DNA of 64,000 bases from Clostridiales bacterium DTU069 (GTDB lineage: Bacteria; Bacillota; Clostridia; DSM-8532). The stretch covers positions 1 through 64,000 of the forward strand of contig LFRV01000095.1 in NCBI GenBank assembly GCA_001512485.1, written 5' to 3'. Shown in pieces: positions 36,701 to 43,701 of this stretch (its first letter is position 1; each line of letters begins with the position of its first letter). A model generated the notes under the pieces. That model ran no database searches and had not been told where the DNA came from. It saw only the letters and a list, made by a program, of their open reading frames with translations. A program made the translations under genes and the position numbers.

Positions 36701-37279
36701 CAGTTCGCGCAGTTTCATATTGACAAATTTCTGCTCCTCAATGCCGTTATGCTGGAGCTCAAGGTAGAAGTTCCCCTTGCCGAAAACAGCTTCTAACTTT
36801 ACGGCGAGATCCTTTGCACGTTCATACCTGTTATCCAGGAGCGCTTTCGGAATATCTCCCGCAAGGCACCCGCTTAGACAAATAAGGCCTTCATGGTATT
36901 TCTCCAAAAGCTCAATGTCAATTCTCGGTTTATAGTAGAAGCCCTCGATATAACTAGCAGAAACCAGCTTCATAAGGTTCTTGTAGCCTGTCGAGTTTTT
37001 CGCGAGCAGGATTAAATGTCCCTGATCGGCATCAAGCCTTGCATCCTTGTCAAACCTGGAGCGCGCGGCAGTATAAACCTCGCATCCGATAATCGGTTTA
37101 ATCCCGTTTTTCACGCAGGCCTTGTGAAAATCTATCACCCCGAACATAGCGCCGTGATCGGTGATCGCAACCGCGTCCATCCCGAGCTCCTTAACCCGTT
37201 CCACAAGTGAATCGATCCGGCAGGCTCCGTCAAGAAGGCTGTATTCTGTATGAACATGCAAGTGAACAAAAGAACCCAT
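33707..37279 (-). CDS. dnaE: DNA polymerase III alpha subunit (DnaE)
   Basis: Replicative polymerase used with PolC in Firmicutes, mainly for primer extension. PHP domain at the N-terminus (HLHVHTEYSLLDG), palm with GRGSAAGSLVSY and catalytic PDIDIDF (about 380-410), fingers and helix-hairpin-helix region, then an OB fold near residue 1000-1090. I use the ATG giving MGSFVHLHVH (1190 residues), nine bases after AAAGGAG; the extra 25 residues in the track are not family sequence. Its upstream gap is filled by repeats A3 and B5. Confidence 0.98.
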   Translation of the reverse strand: MGSFVHLHVHTEYSLLDGACRIDSLVERVKELGMDAVAITDHGAMFGVIDFHKACVKNGIKPIIGCEVYTAARSRFDKDARLDADQGHLILLAKNSTGYKNLMKLVSASYIEGFYYKPRIDIELLEKYHEGLICLSGCLAGDIPKALLDNRYERAKDLAVKLEAVFGKGNFYLELQHNGIEEQKFVNMKLRELSAETGIPVVATNDVHYLNKEDARAQEILMCIQTAKTIEDEDRMTFRTDELFLKSPDQMTKQFNYYPEAIENTVKIAELCNVEIEFGNPRLPTFEVPENVDKFEYLRELCVKGFRERYGDEDSLLERLEYELSVIRQMNYVDYFLIVSDFIRYAKENNIMVGPGRGSAAGSLVSYCLGITNVDPIRYNLIFERFLNPERISMPDIDIDFCYERRGEVIDYVVNKYGKDRVAQIITFGTMAARAAIRDVGRALAIPYSEVDRIAKMVPMQIGMNIKKALELNNELRQVYENDHRVHELINTAVLLEGMPRHASTHAAGVVISSEPITEYVPLYQSEGNISTQFPMTTLEELGLLKMDFLGLRTLTVIRDALNMIEKNHGIKINIDNIDMNDPEVFRMISDGDTAGVFQLESSGMTQFFTELKPSSIEDIIAGISLYRPGPMDQIPRYIRNKKNPGEVRYAHPLLEPILNVTYGCIIYQEQVMQIVRDLAGYSLGRSDLVRRAMAKKKKEIMDDERQRFIYGETDPSGNVIIPGAVRNGVDERTANEIFDEMSDFASYAFNKSHAAAYAVVGYQTAWLKRYYPVEFMAALLNSFLGSPEKISRYVYECRKMGIKVLPPDINESGVGFTVSDGKIRFGLAAVKNVGSSVVKQIIAERKKNGPFTSLPDLCERMEGRDLNKRCIESLIKSGAFDSLKIYRSRLINSYEKIMDNIANAKKMRMEGQLSFFDNGDLKSSGFDVSYPEIDEYDDRLLLAMEKDMLGLYLSGHPLREFEDDINNWVTIHSVDLIDEEKTGDVSGNNIADGAFARVAGLVTDIKTITTKSNQLMAFVTVEDLMGQMEVIVFPSVLEKYGAFLKPELPIWIEGKISVREDEAPKIIMEMAKPIVKGEKPFEPKRYSGLPGGATNDTGYIQEINNGYGTMIECLKIRIPAGTGKEVMHAVGSMLKYFDGTVPVYIYHAGSVKKGFRVTLNNTLINELKDMLGAENVKQEKVPVKNGLWK

Positions 37280-37360
37280 TTGCCGATGCTCCTTTTTAAA
37301 GAAATGCCGCAAAAACGAATGTTCCCTTAAAATTATAACATAACGGATCATCACTGCAAA

Positions 37361-37412
37361 CTGTTACCCGTCGTCACTGAAATCACTTGAATAGACCCCG
37401 CGGAAATAATGT
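37361..37412. repeat. Intergenic repeat B, copy 5, left part
   Basis: CGTCACTGAAATCACTTGAATAGACCCCGCGGAAATAATG, the mirror image of the right part at 37661. Element A3 lies between them. Confidence 0.65.
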
Positions 37413-37429
37413 TTATACACTGCCCATTA

Positions 37430-37635
37430 GAACTATTGTACAATAACGTCAACAAGGAGCTTCATTTGCAAGAGCTATACAGTTCAGTTCGGGCAAGTCG
37501 AAACTCGCAAAAATGCTTCGGAATATTTTTTGCAGGAAGCATTTTTGCTCAAACAGTCGACTTGCTTATCCTCGCTCTGACTGTATATCTCTAGGCTTCA
37601 TTCCGCTATAGTTTCCTTTTATTGTACAATAGTTC
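37430..37635. repeat. Hairpin element A, copy 3 (complete)
   Basis: 206-bp element with the same terminal GAACTATTGTACAATAAC (right end one base different) and the same imperfectly palindromic interior as A2. It lies upstream of dnaE and downstream of the CPBP gene. No coding capacity. Confidence 0.85.
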
Positions 37636-37660
37636 CTCTGATTATTGCGCTGATTCAACC

Positions 37661-37700
37661 AATCAGCCAGCGGGTGGTTCGGGTGATTTCAGTGCGACTG
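37661..37700. repeat. Intergenic repeat B, copy 5, right part
   Basis: CAGCCAGCGGGTGGTTCGGGTGATTTCAGTGCGA, complementary to the left part (CACTGAAATCAC). It ends about 20 bases before the CPBP protease stop. Confidence 0.7.
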
Positions 37701-37720
37701 GAGATACTGCGGTGTTGCGT

Positions 37721-38647
37721 TCAGAGCAACGGCCTTGTTAAGGATATTAAGAACAGAACCGTGATTATAAGGTATGTCGAATATACGGCCAGCATCGGCC
37801 AATGCGCAATAACCGGAACAACTGCGGATTTTTTATTGCCTGAAGCGGGTTTTACTTTACCCTTTTTTAATGCTTCAAAAGCTTTAAGCATAATTGCAAG
37901 GATAAACCCGACAACAGAAGCAAGAATAAGAAGCTCTCCCATTATTGCCGGAGTCAGCGCTGCGTCGCTTGCGGGTATATGCCTGTTGTTCCAGTTAATT
38001 AACACGGCAAGAAGGTTATTTGTAAAATGCGCAAGAATTCCCGTTAATATTGAGCCCGTCCTATAGCAGAACCATGCAAATAGAAGCCCAAGGAAAAAAG
38101 GGCCAAGCAGGTTTCTTATATCGAAATGAAACAAAGCAAAATAAAAAGCGGATATTATTACCGCCGCTCGGGTACCAAGCGGCTCAAACATGCCAAATAC
38201 AACGCCTCTGAAGAATAACTCCTCGCATACGGCCGGAAGCAGAACTATCACAAAAATTTGCGTCCATAATTCCGGTACGCTTGCCGGGGCTGGTACATTA
38301 ACGGTTGTTACCTTACCGATTTTTTCAAGCAGGAAAATCACAAACGAATTCAGAACCGACGCAATAAGGCTTGAAGCGACGGTCATCATAATTACCAGAA
38401 GCGCTTCGAGAATTGTTATTGGTTTCAGCTTTAGAACCGCTGCCGGGGAAGTACCGTTTAAATATATAAAAACAAGCGCCGGGAGAAGTATTACAATCAA
38501 CTGGAAAAAGGCAAGCAGCATATACAGGTTATTATCAATCCACGCATCTCCGAACAACAGCTTGAATAAAAATTGAAATATGAGATATATCAAAACAACT
38601 GCAAATACCAGATAGTTGGTATGTTTCTCAGTTAATTGCCGCTCCAA
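37721..38647 (-). CDS. CPBP-family intramembrane metalloprotease
   Basis: Polytopic membrane protein (about eight helices, 308 residues) of the CAAX/CPBP protease family. Conserved motifs are CEELFFRG (EExxxR), FALFHFD (second histidine) and ILAHFTNN (third histidine and asparagine). Bacterial members process prenylated or bacteriocin-like peptides or act as immunity factors; the target here is unknown. The start is a TTG (LERQLTEKH), five bases after GGAGG and 13 bases past the upstream stop; the longer track ORF overlaps the cyclo-ligase gene and lacks a ribosome site. Confidence 0.88.
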   Translation of the reverse strand: MERQLTEKHTNYLVFAVVLIYLIFQFLFKLLFGDAWIDNNLYMLLAFFQLIVILLPALVFIYLNGTSPAAVLKLKPITILEALLVIMMTVASSLIASVLNSFVIFLLEKIGKVTTVNVPAPASVPELWTQIFVIVLLPAVCEELFFRGVVFGMFEPLGTRAAVIISAFYFALFHFDIRNLLGPFFLGLLFAWFCYRTGSILTGILAHFTNNLLAVLINWNNRHIPASDAALTPAIMGELLILASVVGFILAIMLKAFEALKKGKVKPASGNKKSAVVPVIAHWPMLAVYSTYLIITVLFLISLTRPLL

Positions 38648-38660
38648 CTTAACCTCCGTT

Positions 38661-39245
38661 TTACTTTTCCGCCGGGCACAGCAGTATTCGTTTTTCTGTA
38701 ATGATAAGCATAACCGGTTTGTCGTGTTTTCCACGCGGAAGTGTTTGTACCAGCTGGTTTTCAAATGCAAGCCCTATTGTCCGGCAGTGCGGTGAAATCG
38801 TATAAACCCTGTCAAGATACCTGTCATAATATCCTTTCCCGTAACCTATGCGGTATCCCCTTCTGTCAAACAAAAGGCCGGGAACAATAATAAGGTCGAT
38901 ACAAGCTTCGGAAACAGGCAGTAAATGTAATTTCGGTTCCATTATTCCGAACTTACCGGGTTCCAGGTCCTGTTCAAGGTCTCTTACCGGAACCGCATGC
39001 ATTTGTGTTCCCGGACCAATCCTCGGCACAGATACGGTTTTCCCGCCGGCCAGAGCGTTTTTTATTATATTGTGCGTCGGAACTTCATTCCCCATCGATA
39101 CATATATAAAAATGCTTTTGCTTGATTTATACCATTCATGATTTATAACGCGGTTTGCAATAATATCGCCATATTTGCAAACCATCAGTTTATCCATTGA
39201 ATCTCTTTTTATCTGCGCCTGCTTTCTTAATTCGCTTTTTAGCAT
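38661..39245 (-). CDS. 5-formyltetrahydrofolate cyclo-ligase
   Basis: ATP-dependent conversion of 5-formyl-THF to 5,10-methenyl-THF, returning stored folate to the active pool. It has 194 residues, with the phosphate-binding signature GYRIGYGKGYYDRYL (about 128-142) and substrate region IIVPGLLFDRRGYR. It corresponds to B. subtilis YqgN and E. coli YgfA. It is followed closely by the CPBP gene on the same strand. Confidence 0.94.
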   Translation of the reverse strand: MLKSELRKQAQIKRDSMDKLMVCKYGDIIANRVINHEWYKSSKSIFIYVSMGNEVPTHNIIKNALAGGKTVSVPRIGPGTQMHAVPVRDLEQDLEPGKFGIMEPKLHLLPVSEACIDLIIVPGLLFDRRGYRIGYGKGYYDRYLDRVYTISPHCRTIGLAFENQLVQTLPRGKHDKPVMLIITEKRILLCPAEK

Positions 39246-39275
39246 TTATAACCTCTTACGCTGTTTTAGCGCAGA

Positions 39276-39617
39276 CTAATTCAGCTTGTTTCCGCACTGG
39301 GGGCAAAACGCGGTATCCGCGGTAACTTCCGTTCCGCACCCCGGACACTTCTTCGAATTCTTTATTTCCTGGATTTTCTGCTGGAGTTCTTCAATTTTCT
39401 GTTCAATTTCAGCTATCTGGGAACATTTTTCTTCCATTCCCAGATTGTTTCCGGCTTTGTACTGTTCATAAACGGCAGTGCCTATTTCATAATATAATTT
39501 TCTGATCTTTTCCTTTTCCTGTGAAATAGCGGAATTTAACTTTGTTACCTCAACCATATCACTTGTCTTTTGGGAAATATTTTTGCCAAATTTCTTTAAA
39601 TCGTCCATAAATGCCAT
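39276..39617 (-). CDS. Coiled-coil zinc-ribbon protein
   Basis: 113 residues. A helical, coiled-coil-prone body (about 1-88, EIEQKIEELQQKIQEIK) ends in a C-terminal zinc ribbon CPGC-x9-CPQCG (last 22 residues). It resembles many unnamed clostridial zinc-ribbon proteins. Function unknown. I use the ATG giving MAFMDDLKKFG, eight bases after GGAGG, instead of the track start five codons upstream. Confidence 0.82.
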   Translation of the reverse strand: MAFMDDLKKFGKNISQKTSDMVEVTKLNSAISQEKEKIRKLYYEIGTAVYEQYKAGNNLGMEEKCSQIAEIEQKIEELQQKIQEIKNSKKCPGCGTEVTADTAFCPQCGNKLN

Positions 39618-39686
39618 ATATATCGCCTCCAAATTATAATTTTACTTTTCCTGACACTAATAGGATATTATTTATTTACCGCAAAA

Positions 39687-40160
39687 TCAAGAGCCTATAA
39701 CATTACCCGTATCTTCCTGTTTGATCGCGGAAATCCACAAGGTCAGTTCCGAAGAAAGCACGACTCTGTCAACATGAAGCTGGTACTGGTATTTATCTGT
39801 CCTGAATAACCTTTTATCGACAACTTCAATAACAAGATCGATATCAATCTCTTTTGTTTTCTTGCCGAGCAAAACACTGTATTTTTGTTTGACAGCCTGC
39901 TGCAGGACCATTTTTTCAATGTCGTCATCGACGTTTATTTCAACAATAATATCCTTTAAAGTTTGTTCTGTTTCCTGTTGGGATTGTTCCAGTTTTTCAA
40001 GCTTTGTCCGATAATCTTCAACCATTGTTTCAAGGTACCTGTTTCTTTTATATAAATCATCGATTTTCCCCGCAAGCAGAAGATTCCATAATAACGCACC
40101 TATCGCGATTCCGACTAAAATGCCCGAAATATGATATATAAACGCGGTTTTTTTCTTCAT
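39687..40160 (-). CDS. ytrI: YtrI-like sporulation membrane protein
   Basis: 157 residues: one N-terminal membrane helix (ISGILVGIAIGALLWNLLL), a coiled-coil stretch (about 38-70) and a compact alpha/beta C-terminal domain presumably on the outer side. Sequence alone is not decisive. The four-base ATGA overlap with ytrH and the closeness to dnaE match the ytrH-ytrI pair of B. subtilis, which is needed for efficient sporulation. Assignment by context. Confidence 0.65.
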   Translation of the reverse strand: MKKKTAFIYHISGILVGIAIGALLWNLLLAGKIDDLYKRNRYLETMVEDYRTKLEKLEQSQQETEQTLKDIIVEINVDDDIEKMVLQQAVKQKYSVLLGKKTKEIDIDLVIEVVDKRLFRTDKYQYQLHVDRVVLSSELTLWISAIKQEDTGNVIGS

Positions 40161-40501
40161 GGCAGTAAATCCCCAAAACCCGGAACAAATTTAAATACAT
40201 ATGACCCGCAGTTCGCTCCTGCCATTGCGCAGATAATATAAATTACCTCCCTTGCCATTGCCCTAATTTCGCCCTGCAGGAGTCCTTTTTCAAACATCTT
40301 CAGTGAATTAAATGAACCTCCGAGAGCAATGGCTATTGCCCATACTTTTACAAAGCTGGCCATGTCATTCATTGCCTTAAGCGGGGGCTGATCATTAATA
40401 ACAGCGGCAATACCGGCAAAACACGCGGCTCCCAGTACAACGCCGAAAGAAACTAGGAAGTGATATATAACAGCTCCCAAAAAGGACGACACGTTATTCA
40501 C
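40157..40501 (-). CDS. ytrH: Sporulation membrane protein YtrH
   Basis: About 114 residues with three hydrophobic helices (VIYHFLVSFGVVLGAACFAGIAAV, VWAIAIALGGSF, EVIYIICAMAGANCGSYVF). The pattern and length fit YtrH, a sigma-E-controlled integral membrane protein of the sporangium. The track start is a GTG only one base from GGAGG. The GTG at 40492, ten bases from GGAGG, is an equally good start. It is first of the ytrH-ytrI pair. Confidence 0.85.
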   Translation of the reverse strand: MNNVSSFLGAVIYHFLVSFGVVLGAACFAGIAAVINDQPPLKAMNDMASFVKVWAIAIALGGSFNSLKMFEKGLLQGEIRAMAREVIYIICAMAGANCGSYVFKFVPGFGDLLP

Positions 40502-40565
40502 ACCTCCAAAAGCTTATACTATTGAAGTTTATGCTAAAAGATAATTATGAGAACATGAAAATAAA

Positions 40566-41792
40566 TTATAGACTTTTCTTTCTAAGTATCGAATTCGGTA
40601 ATACACGGCATGGTGTTTTTATTTTAAACATCATCTGCGGATGCGGTGCGGCAGTAATAACATTGCCTTCCATATCCTGCATAAGATCGGCAACCATCCG
40701 GATGTCATTCCCGTCAGGCTGCATTATTTCAATTTCATCACCTTTTACAAGCTTGTTGCGCTGTTCCACAACAGCAAGATGTTCCCGTTCATCATAGGAC
40801 CTTACAATCCCCATGAACTCCCAAGTCCTGATATAGCTTGAAGTACGGTAGTTCTGACTTTCAGAGCCGGGTTTTCCGAAGAAAAAACCGGTTGTAAATC
40901 CGCGGTGGCTTACTTTAGAAACCTCTTCAAACCATCTTTGTTCCGGTTTATATCCTTCAGGGTCTTCACGCCACTTGTCGAACACGTTTCGGTATGCTCT
41001 TACAACCGTAGCCACATAAAATACGCTTTTCATGCGCCCTTCTATTTTCAGGCTCGTTATGCCCGCTCTCGCAAGTTCCGGGATATATTCAATCATGCAC
41101 AGATCCTTTGAGTTAAATATAAAAGTGCCCTTTTCGTCCTCCTCAACAGGGAAATACTCACCGGGGCGTTTTTCTTCGGTCAGGTAATACTTCCACCGGC
41201 AGGGATGGGCACAGTCGCCGCGGTTCGCGTCCCTTCCGCACATGAAATTGCTTAACAGGCACCTTCCGGAATACGAAATGCACATCGCGCCGTGAACAAA
41301 CACTTCCAGTTCGATATCCGGCAGCATTTGGCGCATAAACGCAAGCTCTGAAAGCGACATTTCCCTTGCCGCGATAATCCTCGATACCCCTTGCTGCTGC
41401 CAGAAGCGGGCGCTCATATAATTGGTCACGTTCGCCTGCGTGCTGATGTGAATCGGCATACCGGGGCTTATTTCCCTGACAAGGGATAAAACTCCGGGAT
41501 CCGATACAATAACGGCGTCGGCGCCGAGAGCGGTTATTTCTTTTATATAATCCGCCATGCTGTTAAAATCTTCATTGTGAGCGATGATATTTACCGTTAC
41601 ATATACTTTCCTGCCCCTTTCATGGGCAAATTCAATCCCTTCCTTCATCTGTTCCGGCGTGAAATTACCGGCACCTGCCCGAAGTCCGAAACGTTCTCCG
41701 GCAACGTAAACGGCATCGGCTCCGTATATAACGGCCATTTTAAGTTTTTCAAGGTCTCCGGCGGGAGCCAGAAGTTCCATTTTAATATTCAC
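40566..41792 (-). CDS. trhP: U32-family tRNA hydroxylation protein TrhP
   Basis: Peptidase U32 family, 408 residues, with ELLAPAGDLEKLK at the N-terminus and the family signature E-x-F-x2-G-x-C (LEVFVHGAMCISYSGRC, about 160-176) plus further cysteines (CGRDANRGDCAHPC) that may hold an iron-sulfur cluster. In B. subtilis and E. coli the homologues (YrrN/YrrO, YegQ) make 5-hydroxyuridine at tRNA position 34. It overlaps the upstream trmR-like gene by GTGA, and an ATG four codons in is an alternative start. The pairing with trmR strongly supports the wobble-modification role. Confidence 0.85.
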   Translation of the reverse strand: MNIKMELLAPAGDLEKLKMAVIYGADAVYVAGERFGLRAGAGNFTPEQMKEGIEFAHERGRKVYVTVNIIAHNEDFNSMADYIKEITALGADAVIVSDPGVLSLVREISPGMPIHISTQANVTNYMSARFWQQQGVSRIIAAREMSLSELAFMRQMLPDIELEVFVHGAMCISYSGRCLLSNFMCGRDANRGDCAHPCRWKYYLTEEKRPGEYFPVEEDEKGTFIFNSKDLCMIEYIPELARAGITSLKIEGRMKSVFYVATVVRAYRNVFDKWREDPEGYKPEQRWFEEVSKVSHRGFTTGFFFGKPGSESQNYRTSSYIRTWEFMGIVRSYDEREHLAVVEQRNKLVKGDEIEIMQPDGNDIRMVADLMQDMEGNVITAAPHPQMMFKIKTPCRVLPNSILRKKSL

Positions 41793-42439
41793 ACCTTCCT
41801 GTAACTGATTGCGATACCATCTCCAATCGGAACAACGCTTGTTATTAAATTATCCATCGCAAAAAGTTCTTCGAGGTATTCCCTGAGCCTGTTCGCTATT
41901 GTACGGTGCTTATGCTCAACAGTCCCTTGCTTTGCGACAAGCCCTCCATATAATACGTTATCGGACAGCAGAATACCGTTTATGTTAATTAATCTGACGC
42001 AATGCGGAAGAAACAGCGGATATTGGCCTTTTGCCGCGTCAAGAAATATTAAATCGTATGGTTTGTCAAGGCACTGCAAAACGTCAAGAGCTTCACCGTT
42101 AATAATGCGTATAACCTTATCAAGGCCGGCCTTTTTTATATAAAACACGGCCGTTGAAGCCATATCTGCGTCTACTTCAATCGTATCAATGGTACATTCG
42201 GAATTTAATGCCTTTGCGATAATAATTGACGAATAGCCGATAGCAGTTCCTATTTCAAGGATTCTGCGCGGTTTCGAAATTGCGCATATCGTTTCGATAA
42301 ATCTTGCGGTCTCGGGAACAACAACAGGAATATGCCTGCTTTCGGCATATTCCTTCATCTCGGCCAGCAGCGGATCCTTTTGTTTTATTAATTCTGAAAT
42401 AAAAGCGTTTATATAACGGTAATCAACCCTATTGTCCAA
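41789..42439 (-). CDS. trmR: tRNA 5-hydroxyuridine methyltransferase (YrrM/TrmR type)
   Basis: Class I SAM-dependent O-methyltransferase, 216 residues, like B. subtilis YrrM. SAM motif ILEIGTAIGYSSIIIA (about 80-95), acidic IEVDADMA and metal site LIFLDAAKGQY are visible. YrrM/TrmR converts 5-hydroxyuridine 34 to 5-methoxyuridine in tRNA. It sits between mltG and trhP, as in the yrrL-yrrM-yrrN-yrrO order. The generic family also contains catechol-type enzymes, so the assignment leans on context. Confidence 0.83.
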   Translation of the reverse strand: MDNRVDYRYINAFISELIKQKDPLLAEMKEYAESRHIPVVVPETARFIETICAISKPRRILEIGTAIGYSSIIIAKALNSECTIDTIEVDADMASTAVFYIKKAGLDKVIRIINGEALDVLQCLDKPYDLIFLDAAKGQYPLFLPHCVRLININGILLSDNVLYGGLVAKQGTVEHKHRTIANRLREYLEELFAMDNLITSVVPIGDGIAISYRKV

Positions 42440-42473
42440 ATCGGAAACACTCCCGGCTTTACAGGAATTTAAC

Positions 42474-43562
42474 CTATTTCATCCCGTATCTTTTCAGGTC
42501 CCTTTCATGCCCGCTAAAGGTTTCGTTATATATAACAGTGCCATCAGGAGGCGAAAAGAAGAAATAATATTCTGTTTCTTCGGGGTACAGCGCAGCCTCT
42601 ATGGCTTCAACCCTCGGCGAACAAATCGGCCCCGGCGGGAGCCCGCCTACTTTATACGTGTTATACGGGCTATCTATTTCAAGGTCTTTAAACGTTACTA
42701 TCTGGATACGCCCGAGCCCAGCCATTATTCTCGCGTACTGGATAGTAGCGTCCGATTCGAGACGCGTATAAGCGCGGCTGTTCAGCCTGTTATGAAAAAC
42801 GCTTGATATCTTTTTATAATCATCCAGATATTTCGCTTCCATTTCAATGAGAGAAGCAAGGGTAACCACCTCATCGACTGTCATGCCGAGTTCTTCCGCC
42901 CGTTCATAATATTCCGGCTTAAATACGGAATCAAACTCTCTAAGAAGCCTGTCTACAATTTCTTCTTCTTTCCAATCAAGTTCTATTTTATACGTATCCG
43001 GGTATAAATATCCCTCCAATGGGTATTTTCTGTCGGGAACATTCTCTAAAAATTTATATTTTTTTATTTTTGTTTTGCAAAGAGATTCAAACCTGTCCCT
43101 GTCAACAATATTCCTCTCCACCAGGTAATCTATAAGCTCGACAACGGTGAACCCTTCCGGAATACGCACATCCTTAGTCGGCTCGGCCATCGGGTTGCTC
43201 GTTAATACAAGCATAAGGCCTTCATAGTTCAATTCCTTGCTGACAATATGTTTTCCGGCCTTGTATTTCGTATCATACCCGTTCAGTTTCGAAAGCAATC
43301 TGTACAGCCACGGATACTCCACAAGACCTTCTTTATACAAAATGGATAATATTTTAGTTTCGGTCGCGCCTTCCGGAATTTCTATTATAATCTGTTCCTC
43401 TTTGGGAATTTCAATTTTACCGGTCGTAGCGTATTCGACTCCATATTTCGTTAGATAATCATACGCGACATATGCGGATGAAAAAAATAGACCCATACAT
43501 ATTACAACAAATATAAGAAAACGCAAAAATAATCGTTTTTTCTTTTTCCCAGTTCTTGCCAT
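42474..43562 (-). CDS. mltG: Endolytic transglycosylase MltG
   Basis: Cleaves nascent peptidoglycan strands, setting glycan chain length. One N-terminal membrane helix follows a basic MARTGKKKKRL; a LysM-like subdomain (about 55-130) precedes the YceG catalytic domain with ASLIEMEA (catalytic E) and HNRL. The start ATG at 43562 gives 362 residues, three bases after GGAGGGTGAT; the track start seven codons upstream is less likely. It is first in the mltG-trmR-trhP group. Confidence 0.95.
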   Translation of the reverse strand: MARTGKKKKRLFLRFLIFVVICMGLFFSSAYVAYDYLTKYGVEYATTGKIEIPKEEQIIIEIPEGATETKILSILYKEGLVEYPWLYRLLSKLNGYDTKYKAGKHIVSKELNYEGLMLVLTSNPMAEPTKDVRIPEGFTVVELIDYLVERNIVDRDRFESLCKTKIKKYKFLENVPDRKYPLEGYLYPDTYKIELDWKEEEIVDRLLREFDSVFKPEYYERAEELGMTVDEVVTLASLIEMEAKYLDDYKKISSVFHNRLNSRAYTRLESDATIQYARIMAGLGRIQIVTFKDLEIDSPYNTYKVGGLPPGPICSPRVEAIEAALYPEETEYYFFFSPPDGTVIYNETFSGHERDLKRYGMK

Positions 43563-43701
43563 AAGATCACCCTCCGGCAACAATATAAAGCAGCCGCAAT
43601 TCTTAAGACCCTGCCGCCCTTATCCTTTATATAACAAACCATCCATTAAAACAAGATTAATTATACCATTTCATCTCGTGACAGTCAAAACGGGTGTACC
43701 G

